DNA of 64,000 nt from Lepiota brunneoincarnata (GCA_023014365.1 JAEBUN010000009.1:1418416-1482415); one strand, 5' to 3'. Shown: positions 1-12,788, counted from the first letter of the stretch. Notes: generated from the sequence alone by a model not told the origin. Numbers and translations: made by a program.

Positions 1-1
1 G

Positions 2-916
2 CGCAATAACACAACTAGCACCTCTGCCAACGCCTACTCCCCAAATCCAACCAACGTCCCACCTATTTTCACCCAAAAACCGCCCATATGGGTACGCTTC
101 GCGTGGCCAATCATCATCGCCAATGCTCTCCTCATGTACGTCCCAAAACTCCTTCTCATATGGGGAATTGGGTGTACTGACTGATGTTTATAACAAGGGG
201 CTCTGCAATGGATATCACATGGAGTCACTGGGCAACACTGGTTAAGGACCTAGAAGGTATAGCAGAGAAGAACAACCAAGTAACAAACCCCACGGCAGGG
301 CAGACGTTACCAACCAATGCACCAGACACAACCGCGCAGAACAAAAAAGAGCAAGATACGTATCACTGGGAACATCGACCCACATGGCAACGTGCCGCGT
401 TTTGTGGGATCTATGCTATGGGATGGGCAGTTTCGACTGCGTATTTGCTCAAGTATAGGCAGACGTTTGTGACTAGTCTGCGCTTCTTTCGAGGGCCCCA
501 AGGAGATTCCTCCTACACCAGCTACTGCTACTTCCAGGGCGACTACGAAGACAACGGTATCCGAGTCCATAGAATCACAACCTCTTCGCTTGCTTCATAT
601 TAGTACCGCATCCAACCCAAGAGGCCGCACACTCTCTCTGAACGAATTGAATATTCGAGACGGGCGGAACGAAACGGAGATGGTGATTCGCATGAAAGAC
701 GCATCGGAGTCGCAGCAGTTGTCCAGCAACAAGGCCAGGAGGGGGAAGCGGGCTTACTGGTATTTGTCGTTAACGGACGCGGTTGTTGATGGTGGGCGGT
801 ATGGCGTTGAAGGTGCGCGGGAACGGCTATTGACTGCGTGGAGCGGGACGGGGGTTGTCGAGAGGATGCAGAGGGTAGGTGGAGGGTGGAGAAGTGGACC
901 TGTGATGCGATCTTGA
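2..916 (+). CDS. Partial hypothetical membrane protein (5' end outside window)
   Basis: The window opens inside a coding exon (frame 2) ending at about 135 with a GTACGT donor. A TAACAAG acceptor near 197 joins it in frame to an exon running to about 480. The joined part has a hydrophobic stretch before the first intron (PIIIANALLM) and a second one near 400-450 (AAFCGIYAMGWAVSTAYLL), which suggests a membrane protein. A further open stretch in another frame, from about 482 to the stop at 914-916, is rich in Arg and Gly and has the segment YWYLSLTDAVVDGG. I could not find a GT-AG intron that links these two frames cleanly, so the gene may have another exon structure or a frameshift. The family is not recognised; a mitochondrial inner-membrane protein is possible but unproven. 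Confidence 0.35.
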
Positions 917-1238
917 GTGCTGTTTAAGTATTCTGGTCAGGGTTATTCTTATAGTCGTCTTTCTTGCTAAGGGTGTGCAGCGGATACAATTTAGATTTGA
1001 TAAAAACCAATACAATTACACTGGTATATACATCGTGAATAGTGTCCATAGAGTTTGTTAGGAGGATGTACGTGTGGGTGGCGGGTACGCTATTGAGAAC
1101 AGGCGCTCAACAGTCGGCGTAGGCTTCAGCGTCACAGTAACAGTCGGGCACGGGGTGGTGGGACTCGCGTAGGCATGTGGCCAACGAATGAACGGTAGTG
1201 AGAACGGTGGTTCTCGCCATGATATGGACCCATTATCT
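917..1238. other. Intergenic, no gene seen
   Basis: Downstream of the first gene. Only short ORFs on both strands with no recognisable motif. Confidence 0.4.
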
Positions 1239-1632
1239 TCAGGTGGTCGCTGCGCTCTGTATCAAGTTAACACGCATAAATTGGGATGCGGAAGCGCGAG
1301 CGATACACACATCAAGGTGCTTGGCCGATAGAGTCAAGGTGATACTTTCCACGAGCGAGGTCCATAGCAACACGATCAGCAGCGCCAGGAGAAATGCGGA
1401 GAAGAACCGATGTAAAGTGCGTCGTCGGATTTCTCTGCTCTCAAGGGTAGGATGCGGGAGCGGTGACGGTGGTACGTTTGGGGATAATAGTATTGGTGTG
1501 GGGGTGAGAGGATGAGCTCGGCTGGTAGGGCGGTAGTGTGGGATCTATGTCGTAGCGCGGCGATACGACCGGGGTGGGACTTTTGAGTGGTGAATGTTCG
1601 GTTGTGGTCGAATCCTCATCGAGGATGATCAT
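1239..1632 (-). CDS. Possible membrane-protein fragment, paralogue of the 2.2-2.6 kb fragment
   Basis: Read on the minus strand, a Pro/Ser/Thr-rich N-terminal frame (starting MIILDEDS) stops at 1441. An overlapping frame continues with a basic anchor and a strong membrane segment (RRRTLHRFFSAFLLALLIV, then LLW), ending at a TGA at 1239-1241. The two frames need an intron or a one-base shift near 1430-1480 to be joined. The core R-R-x-L-x-R-F-F-x-x-x-x-x-A-L-x-I-x-x-L-W is shared with the neighbouring minus-strand fragment at 2154-2599, which is the main reason to believe it. Function unknown; it resembles fungal single-pass proteins with a disordered Pro-rich N-terminus. Confidence 0.27.
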
Positions 1633-2153
1633 AATTGCTGCTGCCCCCGGTGTTGACTGGGGGAGGGGAGAGCAAAGCCCCCCCGAGCGCGGTGGGATTA
1701 TAACGAGTCAGCGAATGCCGAAGATGTATATCACCCATATGGTCGGCCCTTGCGCAGCCGCAGTTGGGTGCTGTATGTCCGTATCCCATGATATGTTTGT
1801 CATCGTCATCAGATAGGTTCGATCACCATGACGGCACATAATACATTGGGCAATAGGAACTACACGGAAATCGCAGTCGCACAGGGCTGGACTTCACGAA
1901 AGAGAAGTAAAAATACAACTTTACAGCTCCAGGGTTCCGGATGTAAAGATGACATACGGTCCGCGTATCGTGGGTACGTCAAGCGAGCAGTATTAAAAAG
2001 TAGCGGTGGAGTATTATTCCACACAATGCATGTCGGCTGAATTGAAAAATCGAAAGTTGGGATCCGGAGGACAAGGTGGATGGGGGTAAAACTGTGGGGT
2101 ATCGCCTAACCGAACGCGTGGGCGAAGAAATGGGTTACGGATCGAAACCTCGG

Positions 2154-2599
2154 TTACCGGTCGGCTGTGATGATAGGTCGATGGATTACCGTCGCATGTG
2201 AGGACAGTTGGGCAGAGCGGGGATAGTATATGCCCGTCCCCAGAGTCAAACTCCCGATAGCCTATAAATCCCAGGACATATCTCAACAAACGATCATGGC
2301 TGCAGCTTAGCATCAGGACTTACGGGACCAGCGTGAGGACCACGAGGGGGCATATTATGGTGGGGCGGTGGCGGAAAGCGCGGTCCGTGATCGAATATGA
2401 GGAGGCGGATACATTGTACGGTGATGAGCCAGAGGAAGAGGATCCCCAGAGCAACAAACAAGGACGTGAAGAAGCGGCCGAGTGCGCGGCGTGTGGGGCG
2501 AGAAAAGTCTGGGTGGGTAGGGGAGAAGAGACTGGTGCGGTCGGGGTGGAAGTCGTATGGGATGGTGGTCACTCGCAAAACTGGGTGTGGATAAAGCAT
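2154..2599 (-). CDS. Possible single-pass membrane protein, two exons
   Basis: The minus-strand frame from 2599 gives a Pro-rich N-terminus, an Arg-rich anchor and a membrane segment (RRALGRFFTSLFVALGIL, then FLWLI), then a short Pro/His-rich stretch. A good GTAAGT donor at 2323 and a TATAG acceptor at 2262 define a 62-nt phase-0 intron. The second exon reads AIGSLTLGTGIYYPRS and onward to a TAA at 2154-2156, about 127 residues in total. The start may lie further upstream, because the frame stays open to about 2720. The G-S-L-x-x-G segment after the membrane helix is reminiscent of basidiomycete beta-rich ectodomain proteins, but I cannot name the family with confidence. It shares its anchor signature with the fragment at 1239-1632. 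Confidence 0.35.
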
Positions 2600-3062
2600 T
2601 GCCGGCGGTGGTGCTGTCGAATTCTGGGCTTGGCATTGGTAATGAGCTTGGCTCTGGATATGGCCGGGGCCAGGGAGTGTGGATTGAATGGTATGTGTAT
2701 ATGGGTATGGTGGTGGGCACTCGTTATTTGAGAGGTCTGCATCCTGTGCTTGCGATTGCGCGTCGGAGGCTGCAGTGCACCGGAAACAGGGAGGTTTTTG
2801 TGTGCGTTCTGTGTCGAGAAGTCATGGGCTTGGAAAAGCGGACGGCTTTGAACCAGGGAGGGAAGATAAGGATATGGACGAGGTGGTCGTAAAGTTTCAT
2901 AATGTTCGTAGCGACATTTGAACCTGCGGTTCCTGTATTTCTATGCGACGAGAACGTAGTCGCAAGGGACAAAAATAGCCGGTCATATGACTAAACCAAT
3001 AACCAGTCACATGATTGATAGGATTTTTGCTATTCCTTTCTCGCTTCGTCTTACAAGAACCA

Positions 3063-5713
3063 ATGCTTTCGGACTCGGACGACGACGTCCGCGACCACCA
3101 GCTTGCTATAAACGAACACTATGCAAAGGCTTTTCAGTACAGGAAGGAGCGTGAGGAACTTGAAAAGTGTGCGTCCAATCTTTGTCTTTGTCAGACGGCG
3201 TCTCGTTTATTTGGTATAGTGAAAGCCAAGCTCGGCTCGGACATATCAGAATCTGATATAGAAGAGATGGATTCTGAGTCTGCAGAATCAGAAGATGAGG
3301 AGGGTGAAGAGCTGACCCCCGCCGTCGACGCTGCGATTCTGCGAACACTTGTCAGGATCAGGCGGAAGGATCCATCAATATACGAGTCCGGGAAGGACGT
3401 TTTTGGAGGTGTGTGTTCTGCTTTAACTTGAAGAGAAAAATAGATTTGAGGTAACCCAAGTTCAATGATTTCACAGAGGAACAGGAGAGGATTCCTTCCG
3501 AGAATGACTTTATCGGCCCCCGTAAAAATCAAGGGAAAGAAAAGGACCTAGTGGGTGGTCTTACGAAGGATCTCTATATAACATAACTCATCTCCATGCT
3601 TGCGACAGTCTAAGCCAATCACCTTACGCCAAATTGCACTCGAAGCCCAACTGAATCCTTCACGTTCCCCGTCTCCAGAACCTCTGACCCACGTCCAAGA
3701 GCAACGCGCGTTACGAAGGGAGGCTATCACTGCGTTTCATACTGCCATTTCTGATGGTGATAGTGATGACGAAGATGACGAGGAGTTACTCGTGCTGAGG
3801 GAAAAGACTAAGGATGAACAGGAGAAAGAGGAGCAGGAGTATCGCGCATTTTTGGAGCGGGAAGTGGGGGATTTGAAGGAGGTCATTGGTACTCTTGACG
3901 TTGGCGGTGGCGATGAGGAGGCCCATCACGCTGATGAAGTGGATCCCATAATACAAAGCAAGAAGAAGAAAACCAAGGAGAGGAAACAGGATACAGGTTC
4001 CACTGCGAAGAAGCAGAAATCAAAGGAGGAAGAGAACCAAGAATTTCTCATGAAGTGAGCTGCTTCTCATTCTCTTACCGACAAGAACTATTCAGACCGT
4101 TGGGTTAACGCTTCCAGTTACATTCTGGGCCGCGGTTGGATCGACAAGTCCAAAAATCGCGTCCCAACATACAAGGAAGTAACCTCTAAGCACAAAAGCG
4201 GGAAAAGGAAACGTAAATCCACCCCTGACTCCGATTCCGACCCCGAGACCGATACCCAGCAACCCACTACCTCCAATGCCCACACCAACATCAACGAAGA
4301 AGACCCCGATGCCTTATCCGACTCCTCCTTTGACTCTCTCGCAGACGCATTCGAGAGTTCATACAACTTCCGTTTCGAAGAACCCGATGGCGCGCTCATC
4401 CCTTCTTTCCCTCGTAACATTTCCTCGCTCGTCCGGCGCGAAGATAATAAGCGCAAAGACGCAAGGGAGAGAAGGAACAAGCGGAAGGAGGAGGAGGTGC
4501 AGAGGATGAAAGAAGAGGTGAGGAGGATGAAGGCCTTGAAGATGAGGGAGATTAGGAGGAAATTGGAGCTTATCGGCAAGGAGGGTGGTATCCTGGGAGC
4601 TGAGAGGAGGGGAAAGGGAGAGGATGTGGTGACTTGGGATAGCGAGCCAGGATGGGGTGGTGGATGCAGCGCTGCAAGGCCTAGATTTGGAGGGGGACTG
4701 GGATCCGGAGAAACATGATAAGCAGATGGCGGGGCTCTTTACTGGAGAGGGTGACTGGGAAGACCTGGGTGAAGTTGATCAAGACGGGAAACCAGTTTGG
4801 GAAGATGATATTGATATTGGGGATGTACCTATCCCGAAGGATGACGATATTTCGATGACAAGTAACAGAAAGAAAGACAAGAAGAAAAAGAAGAAAAAGA
4901 AAGGACGAGAGGAAGAGCAAGAAGAAGAGGGTGTGGATTTGGATGCCATGGATGCAGATGTTCAGGATCAGAGGAAGGAAATGGATGTGGGGGAAGAGGA
5001 AGAGTGGGATGGGACTGAGGAGATGAGGAAGAAGAAACTGGACGAGTACATGGAGGAAATTTATCAACTTGATTTCAACGACATGGTACATGCTATGATC
5101 TTGACTCACAAACCAAATACTAATAACAGCCCCTATCCAGGTGGGAGACATGCCAACACGCTTCAAATACGCCTCTGTCGCGCCACAGTCCTACTCGCTC
5201 ACACCCGTCGAAATCCTCATGGCTACAGATAAGGAGCTCAATGAATATATGAGCGTCAAAAAGTATGCACCGTACCGGAATGACGCTCGAAAGTGGGATG
5301 CAAAGAGGCAGCATGGGCTCAAGGAGCTAAGAGCGACGATTGCAGGGCGCGCCGAGGCCGGCGGATGGCAACTCAGTGGTGGTATACAGGATACCGTTAT
5401 GGGCCAGGGGGAGGCGAGAGGCGGAGAAAGGGGGAAGAAACGCAAGGGGAAAAAGGAACGCTTGAAGTCGAAGGCCGCTGCTGCCACTGAGGCACAGGCC
5501 GAGGGACAGGATGAGGAGGTGCTAGTCTCGAATGGAGGTAATGCGGACGCTAACTTGAACCGGGAGAAGGGGCAAGGGTATAAACGGAAGTCTGGCGAGA
5601 TTGCGGAAGTAGGGGTGGAGGCCCAGCAAGACGAGACCCCTAAACGGAGGAAGAAAAGACGACGCAAGCACAAGCATGGAGTCGAGGGCAGTCTTGTGAA
5701 GGTCGAGCAGTAG
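3063..5713 (+). CDS. KRI1: Kri1-like ribosome biogenesis protein, seven exons
   Basis: This is the clearest single-copy gene. Introns were placed at 3169-3219, 3409-3476, 3551-3608, 4055-4117, 4588-4642 and 5086-5140 (51-68 nt, all GT-AG). The coding exons sum to 2301 nt, exactly 767 codons including the stop (766 residues). Splicing restores family-like text at each junction: EELEKLKAKLGSD, KDLSKPITLRQ, NYILGRGWID and FNDMVGDMPTRFKY. The N-terminus (NEHYAKAFQYRKEREEL) and the C-terminal block from about residue 577 match the Kri1 family. Long Asp/Glu runs and Lys-rich tracts (about residues 480-530 and the last 60) are typical. Kri1 acts in the nucleolus with the snoRNP-associated Krr1 in 40S subunit maturation; that role is family knowledge. 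The start is the ATG at 3063, the first Met of the conserved N-terminus. The C-terminal basic tail looks nucleolar-targeting. Confidence 0.93.
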
Positions 5714-7612
5714 CATTCCCCTTGTACTCTCAATATACCTTCACCTGTACCAGGTCACACCCTGGATCGAGCGGATCACGCCTTCCTTCCCACTAGTTCC
5801 TCTTCGACTGTCAAGAACCTCAGCTCCCTGGATACTTACCTGAGCGCCGAACGTGGCTGGTGACCGTTGATTCGCAAACTTTTGGTGTTCGCATTACCTG
5901 ACCCATCAACACGAAAATGCACGGTACAGAGAGTCCAAACCTCAAATTTCACCCTTCAAAGTCGGCGGAGGGTGGAAGATGTCTATCGATAGATTAACCT
6001 CCCGTCAGCTAATGTTGACGTTTCTGCCAGAACTGATTCCACTCGTGGTGCTAGTAGCCTGCTTGTGGGAAAGCTCTGATTGAATCGTTTAAAGTCTGTA
6101 ATCTTGAGTTAATTGACCACTTCCCTATTCGACACGGTAAACAGATATCCTCAAAGATGCCGCGTCACCAGATGTTCAAGTAGTATTCTAAAAAAACAAT
6201 CCTGCGTCGACGGAGGGATGCTTGACGTGACTCAACTCTGGCTATGTGGCAGGGTCACTAAAAGTCACTCTTCTGATAGTGGGGACTGTCCGACATCCGT
6301 GCTCGCTTAGTGTATATGCCGCTATCGACCCGGAGCTATCTGCCCTCGCCGATGTCAGGCCCAGGAAACCGAGGAGGTTTGCCCCTTTCTGTCCCCGCGC
6401 TCGCGGGACGAGTGCCGGACCTTGATCAGTCTGACTGAAGCCCCAAGACTTCAGAGGTTTGTTGACACGTCCTTCAAGGAATTTTGAACGCAGCCGAATA
6501 GGACTGCTTTTATGTGGGAGCACTACGCCACGCTGGTCCCACTATCGAGTGTGAAAATTAAATCACAGCATACCGTAAGTCGTTGCTTGCTCCAATTCCA
6601 GTCGACTAGCTAAGAATAACGTATGTCAAGAACGCGAACAAAATGAGAGGTTCGATAAGACTAGGTATAACCGCAGTATATCCAAGTACCAGTGTCAAGT
6701 TAACTTCCCTCGTGGAAATTGGAATGGATTCTTTAAGACCGAAAGAACTTGTCAGGAAAGTGACAAGCTTCCCGAAGGACGGTTTTTCATCGAACAATGG
6801 GTTTGAGCGGTTATGTCCTTAGTCTTATGATGGGTTCTCGGTGCCATGAAAAGGCGCGCAGCGGGTTTCGGAATTGACAAAAATTTTCACCAATGAACAG
6901 AGAGTTGCAATATGAAGTTGCTATGGAGAACATAGCTTGTGCCTTGACGCCCATTTTGCGGCAATGAGCAGTACTCAATAAGGCTGCCTCTTGGGGAGTA
7001 AACTCCAGGTGATTCGGGATGTGGCGTAGGGCTGGAAGCACCTATTTCGGCAAAAGCGTAGGGTGACAGGGAACCCAACGGAGGTTTTTTGGTGGCTATG
7101 ATGAGGGTTGGTCTCGTGGATCTCCGAGAAGTGTCTTCGTTGGAGACTGGTGGCCTGCGGCCATCTGAAACAATTTTCCTCGAGTGCTATGACTGGGCGG
7201 TGATAGGATATGCAGGGACAATAGGGAAAAGTCGTGTTATTGTTAAGCATGATCGGATACCGTGTGTATAGTATGTAGTATCCGAGTATGGGGTGGAATG
7301 GAGACACGAAAAATTGATAGGGTATAAGTATCGACCACACAATAAAAAAGATTAAAGAGATGATGCTTGTCAGATAGATTACTATTGTTGCAAAGGAGTG
7401 TAGTTTTAGAGGTACATTGGTAGACAGCAATGAGGAATGGGAACGAAGTACATGCGAATGAAGGAAGTCCGTAACGATGGTAATGGTAATACTCCAACGG
7501 AGTATTGAATCATTGTCCTGGCAGCCCTTTTGTGGGTGCGGTGCTTCGCATGTTGCTACCCGTCCTGTCGGGTAGGGGTTTCAAGACGTAGCACAAGTAA
7601 CTCCTGAACGTA
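5714..7612. other. Intergenic, no convincing gene; one small hairpin
   Basis: About 1.9 kb with only short, motif-free ORFs on both strands. Near 7557-7578 there is a short hairpin-capable sequence (CTACCCG, then CGGGTAG after about 6 nt). No transposon end or RNA gene was recognised. Confidence 0.4.
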
Positions 7613-8301
7613 TCATGGTGTTGATCTTAGGAGACGAGTGGGTAGGTTCGCGCAAAATGCGGCGATGCGATTAACTTTGGTTGCCTTTCGTTGTTCCGCT
7701 GGAATGGGGCAAAGTCCAATGTTCTCCTCGGAGTAGTAGTTGATGGTATGCTGGGGTTCAAAAAGGATGAAAGAGGAATTGATCTCGTATGGGAGACAAC
7801 TGTATTTGATCTATGGGAAGAACAAATCTTGAGCCCCGTCGTTTCCCCTAAACGCAAAGAAAAAGGCTAACTTACGAGTGTAATGGGCTCTACCGTTGGT
7901 TGGTGATTCAAATGGAAACCCGTATCGTAGGGAGAGGGGAGGGGGGAGGGGAGGGGAGAGAGGAGCGTAGACATGTCATCCTTCAATGTCGTGAGCTCAT
8001 CCGAATCCGACTCATACCCAGACTCTTCCGAGGACGTCTCCGGGACAATTGACAGGGGGAGTGGCCTGCGACGGGGGAATGGAACAGATGACTTTTTAAC
8101 AGTGGACTGCGGAGGAAGCTGGATGGCTTCAGTCCCAGCAAGCTGCGGCATATGCATCGACAGGGGACAGAAGGAGCATGTAGTCGAGTCCGTCAAGGCA
8201 TTCAAGATCGAATCCCATATCCATTGTCGTTTGGTCGAGGATGACGTCCCAGCAAATTTCGGACTCGGCGCAGCTGACAGTATCAGCTCGCTGGACGTCA
8301 T
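7613..8301 (-). CDS. Hypothetical protein, two exons
   Basis: The minus-strand ORF from 8301 meets a GTAAGT donor at 7875; a CCCATAG acceptor at 7811 gives a 65-nt phase-0 intron. The second exon stays open for 66 codons to a TGA at 7613-7615, giving 207 residues. The first exon has Ser/Pro-rich low-complexity segments (SPLPSPLPSPY) over the G-rich tract at 7930-7958 and an acidic patch (ESGYESDSDE). No catalytic motif, signal peptide or membrane helix is evident. The clean join and lack of stops favour a real gene, but there is no family match, so it may be a chance open frame. Confidence 0.35.
7930..7960. repeat. G-rich tract on the plus strand
   Basis: A run of GGGGA/GGGAG units with at least four G-triplets (GGGAGAGGGGAGGGGGGAGG and onward) lies inside the exon of the minus-strand hypothetical gene, where it encodes Pro-Ser-Leu repeats. 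Confidence 0.7.
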
Positions 8302-10707
8302 CCGGGACTGTCTGCGAGCATGGCGATGGCATCTGGCCGTTGATCATGGTGGACCAGCCTAAGAACGAAAAGAGGTCGTTTTCTGAATGAGAAGAACTGA
8401 AGGCCTAGGTTGTGGGAATCAGACACCGTTGAACGGTTGACAGCCTTTGAGACGCTCACCATAGGACAAGTACAGAAAAGTTCAAGTTGTTGAGAGCGGA
8501 AAAGGAAGTTCACGGACGTGCGCTTATCGATGCTGGATGAGGGTTGCTCTGGGTTGCGATACTGGGAGAGTACACCTTATATATTCGAGAGTGAGACCGT
8601 AAGCGGAAGACACTGCTACCTTGTCAACGGTACTATGAGAGAGGGGAGTGGCGTAACGGCCATAAAAGTGCGGGTAGGCCGAATGGCTAAATTGGCTGAC
8701 ATCTTATACCGATCGAAGACGTTTGTGTGTGGGCATCAGGACCCTTTTGTTGGGGGTCTAACATCGCAGCGCTCGAGCTTAATTGTCCGGGACTAAACTT
8801 GACACCGTGGATAAATGAGTCACGATTATGGCAGGGCCTGTGTGCGTTACATCACCGAGGCGCAACTCCTGAAGCACTTGGACAGTGTGCAGGGGAAGGT
8901 GCAGGGTGAGTGCTTACATTACCGTGCATAATTCCCCAGGAGGGTTGCCCCGGTATGAGGAACAGTCCTCGAATGGTGTCTACAAGGAAGAAACAGGTAC
9001 CTGCTCAGGACGAGAGGGTTATGCCAAGATATCTGGACTCGGCATCCCAAGCATCACGGCCCCCCGATATGTGAAATTTTCTTCGGGCACAGTGAACACC
9101 AAGGGCCGTTTGGTCAACACGGCCAAAGTTTGCTGGATGGTCACATGAACGCGGAAACGAAGAGGATGCATCGCCGGTATTCTCCTGCCGTAATCCTACT
9201 CTTACCCTGCTTAGAACATTCAGCTGGGCTGTGGGGATTCCGCTAACCATTCGGCAAGCATCATCTTGTGATTGCTGGTCTCAGGGCCAAGTTCAACATT
9301 CTCAACGCTCGGTCATCACGCCCGCTCGTTAATCAGATGTCGAACTATTGCAAGTCCTTGCTGCTAGCACATCACTCCGACCCCACATTTCAAACATTAC
9401 TCAGCGACTCTGATGCACACCTCTACCCTGTTCGCTATGTGCCGAGTGCAGACGCCGGCATCACTAATCATCCCGCGTGATCCACAGCAAGAATACCTTT
9501 TCCTGCCACTATCCATCAGGAAAACTCCTTCCCGGGTTCAAACATTTCGGTTTCGAATACAGCCCTGAGGCTGCTGCGCATTGCCGAAGATGGATTTATC
9601 TTACCATGCGGGCTTCTATCGTTGATACAACATGGAGTCTATAGGTTACATCCTAGTTTTCTTGCGCTGGAGGAACCTCTTTGCTCAGGGGCTCAATCGA
9701 GGTGAGGATGCATGGTCCTGGGCTCCCCGAGGACAGAAGTTGAGATTTTGTTGGGACCTGTTCATCCGGCTCGTGACTGAGGCTAACAGAGGGTTCGGGC
9801 GAGCGCTCAGCACTCAGGTCCAGGGCCCAGATTGGACACTCAACCCAGTTGCTCTCTTCGGCACTGTATCGGCGCGCCCCTTCTCGCGCTCTCTTGACAG
9901 TTGCCGTGTTCCGACAAGTATGCGAGTCCTCCCTTTACCTTCACTGGTGATTACACTGAGTGGTAGGTGAAGTGATAATGATTGTCCGTGCGTTGCTATT
10001 CGTACACCCCGGACTACTTTTCACAAGCGATCCTGATGTCATTTGGACAACTGATTGGAGCATGAAAAGAGGAAATGGCTCCTCCCAGTGCCGATCACAA
10101 ATATTTATTGGTCCAAAGGGGCTGAAGCGCTGACCATTGACAAGGCCAAACCCGACAGTTGATCGGGTACAGATCGGTTGGGACCAACGTGAACGCCTCC
10201 TCCCGTGAAGCCCGGGCTCGATGCCACCTAGAAGGAAACAGGCTACAATGCAGGGTGTTCGGAATCTGAGTGTCAACGTTGAGCGCTTATAACTACTTGG
10301 CCAGTACAATTACGACAAGATATACGAGACGCAATCGCAGTGGACAACACGGTGAATTCTTCATCTCGCCCTTCACGCACATGTGCATGCACCTTGGGTG
10401 GAAAACCAAGCGTAGTCCTCGTTCTGAGCGCATGGCTCCCCTGATACACCTGATCAGCCCCGCAGCTTGGGTAGGAACTGCGCCATAGGCCCCTACTCAT
10501 GTTTAACCACGAGAAAAACCGATGGTCTTGCGTCATTTCGTTGAGGACAGCACCTCAATGTTACTTGTTTCCATATTCAGAATTGCTCCTTTATCAATTC
10601 CTATCGCCCAACTGACATGCAGTGTAGGCCTGGTGAGGACTCTTGTTTTAAAGTTCGACCAGTGAGGGGTCAGTGTGACATTCTTGAGCCCTGACCCTAT
10701 CTACGAA
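8302..10707. other. Intergenic, no convincing gene
   Basis: About 2.4 kb. Several ORFs of 60-120 codons occur on both strands, but none has a motif, credible splice structure or similarity to another part of the window. Old gene debris is possible. Confidence 0.4.
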
Positions 10708-12348
10708 ATGAACGGTGGAAGATATCCAAGCCCTCCCTCTAGTGTGTACAGGGATATCGAGTATTACCTTGAGCCCCTAATATTCCGCGTGAGTCACTGA
10801 ATCCCAAGCACCCACTCATCGTTTACAATCGGATTCAGGCAGGAGGGACCTTATTCCGGGTTCCAAGAGAATACCTCACTCAAGAATCCACGGTTCTTCT
10901 TGACCTATTCCAAGTCGCTACACCCGCAAGCGAGGAGGAAGGTCCGGAAGGCTCCGTTGATGCCGTTCCTATCCAGCTCCCAGTCAGTGCAGGTTGCTTT
11001 CGTGCTCTCCTCAAGGCGCTGTATCCCGATGGGTAAGCTCTAGGTTAGGTGGATCTTTTTCCCCTAATGTTGCCTTTCTCTCTAGTTCCTCTGGGCCAGT
11101 TTTAACCAAAAGCGAGCTGATAGAGTTGCTCGAGCTCGCAAAGATGTGGGACATGAACAATATTCGGAATATCGTTATTCAGCAGCTTGAACCCCTTCTC
11201 GAAGACGATCCTGCCCACAAGTGGAACTTAGCCAAGGCATATGACATCCAGAGTTGGGTTAAGCCAGCTTTGGAAAAGCTTGTTCGACGCGACGCACCGC
11301 TTGCAGAAAGGGAATTTCAAATGCTTGATCAGGACATGTTGCTGAGGGTTTCGGCGGTTCGAGAGTCGTGCTATCCAGTGTATCGTGATTCGGACGAACG
11401 CTACAGGACCTACAATGGTTATAACAGCTATTACCACGACTACGGGAGCTTCAATCCGGAGGACGCGACAACTATCGGACATTGGGTAATACGTCAAGGA
11501 CGAGGTGCTGTTCCTGTGGATCTGAGCTCGGTTAATTTCAACTGCCCTCCTCCGAGCCACAGCAACGACACGGAGGAGGGCCCAGCCGAAGGTGATAACG
11601 GTCCGAAAAAAGACGCCGAGTTCTATTTCGAACGGGTTGTGTTTAAAGTAGGTTCATGACTAAGACATCAACGCTAATGGTGGGCCATTTATCTCATACG
11701 CGCTTTGAATCCAGGTCGAGGACCGCCTCTACAAAGTACCCAATCAACCTTTCGTACAACACTCTCCGGTATTCAGACGTCGGTTTGAGATCCGAGGCTT
11801 CGTCAAATATGACAACCACGACCCTTATATCGTTGAAGCGGATGTAAAGCGTTCTGACTTTGCGAATTTGTTGCGCTTTTTCTTTCCACCGTACGTCTTC
11901 TCCCGTGTCTCTTCTGTGACAGCACTGATAATATACAACGTTCAGGAAACTTATTACCGAAAGAGAACCGACTCCTGAGGAATGGGGGTCGATTTTAAAA
12001 CTTTCGACCAAATGGGAGATGCAAAGCGTGAAGGACCTGGCGGTAGAGAAACTCACTCAGCACGACTTCGGGAACGTCCATACCAAGCTCAGGATTGCTC
12101 TGGAGCTTGGAGTTTCCGAGTGGTTCTCGTCCGGGATGAAAACTCTCATCACTAGAGACGAGCCGATGACCGCTCAGGAATACCAAGTGCTTGATCGAGA
12201 GCATATTCTACAGGTCCTCGACTATCGAGAACGAGCGCACTCACGCTATAGCCAATACTCAGGGCAACAGTTCTATCAGCTTCGATCGCAACGCGGTGAA
12301 TTACCCTGCGACTGCGATATAACGGCCAGATTGGCAGAATTGCTGTAG
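10708..12348 (+). CDS. Double BTB/POZ domain protein, five exons
   Basis: Exons 10708-10788, 10839-11032, 11086-11647, 11715-11890 and 11946-12348 are separated by 50-67 nt GT-AG introns. They sum to 1416 nt, 471 residues plus a stop, with every phase consistent. The protein has two successive BTB/POZ-like units. Unit one starts near residue 30 (GTLFRVPREYL), continues GCFRALLKALYPD and then the helical part ELLELAKMWDM. Unit two starts near residue 280 (DRLYKVPNQPF) with DFANLLRFFFPP and SILKLSTKWEMQ. This is the layout of the expanded basidiomycete BTB families, whose members are thought to mediate protein-protein interaction; no specific function can be given. The linker is acidic. A tandem paralogue with identical exon architecture follows at 12849. 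Confidence 0.87.
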
Positions 12349-12788
12349 AATTTCCCAATAACTCGATTGTTCCCCTGTTTTATTTGGCCTCATCCTTCAA
12401 ATCGCTTCATTTAATTTCCTCACTTCCAATAAAATTGCGCCTCCTATGTTCCCAGCTCTCCAGAAATGATTAGTAAGCATTGTGTAATGGTATTTGCCTC
12501 AAGTTACCGCCCAAGAACGAATGAGGGCGGTAGTTACTAGTCGCAGTGAATGCGACATCTGCGCGTCGATTGACAACCTCCTGAGCACTGTATCATTCTA
12601 GACGCGCTCCCGCAGTTATCCGTCACAATCCGCAGCAAGAACCTCATAATTCATTATACTGGAAAAAAGACTGAGAAGACAACCTCGAGGCAGCTGCGGA
12701 GTACTCATGAATCATGACAGGAAGGTGTTCTCTTAACGATCCGACTCGATCTGTCATGTGCCTATATCGTCGCATAGACTAGATATGA

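Noticed and set aside
4681..5733. Long minus-strand open frames of 160-180 codons under KRI1
   Set aside because: They are mirror frames of the Lys/Glu-rich KRI1 exons; low-complexity purine-rich coding sequence leaves the opposite strand open. No motif of their own.
11228..11560. Minus-strand 110-codon frame within the first double-BTB gene
   Set aside because: Antisense to well-conserved BTB exons; no motif and not conserved in the paralogue.
12500..12540. Hairpin TACCGCCC...GGGCGGTA downstream of the first BTB gene
   Set aside because: Stem of only 8 bp with no U-run or family resemblance; not supported as an RNA element.
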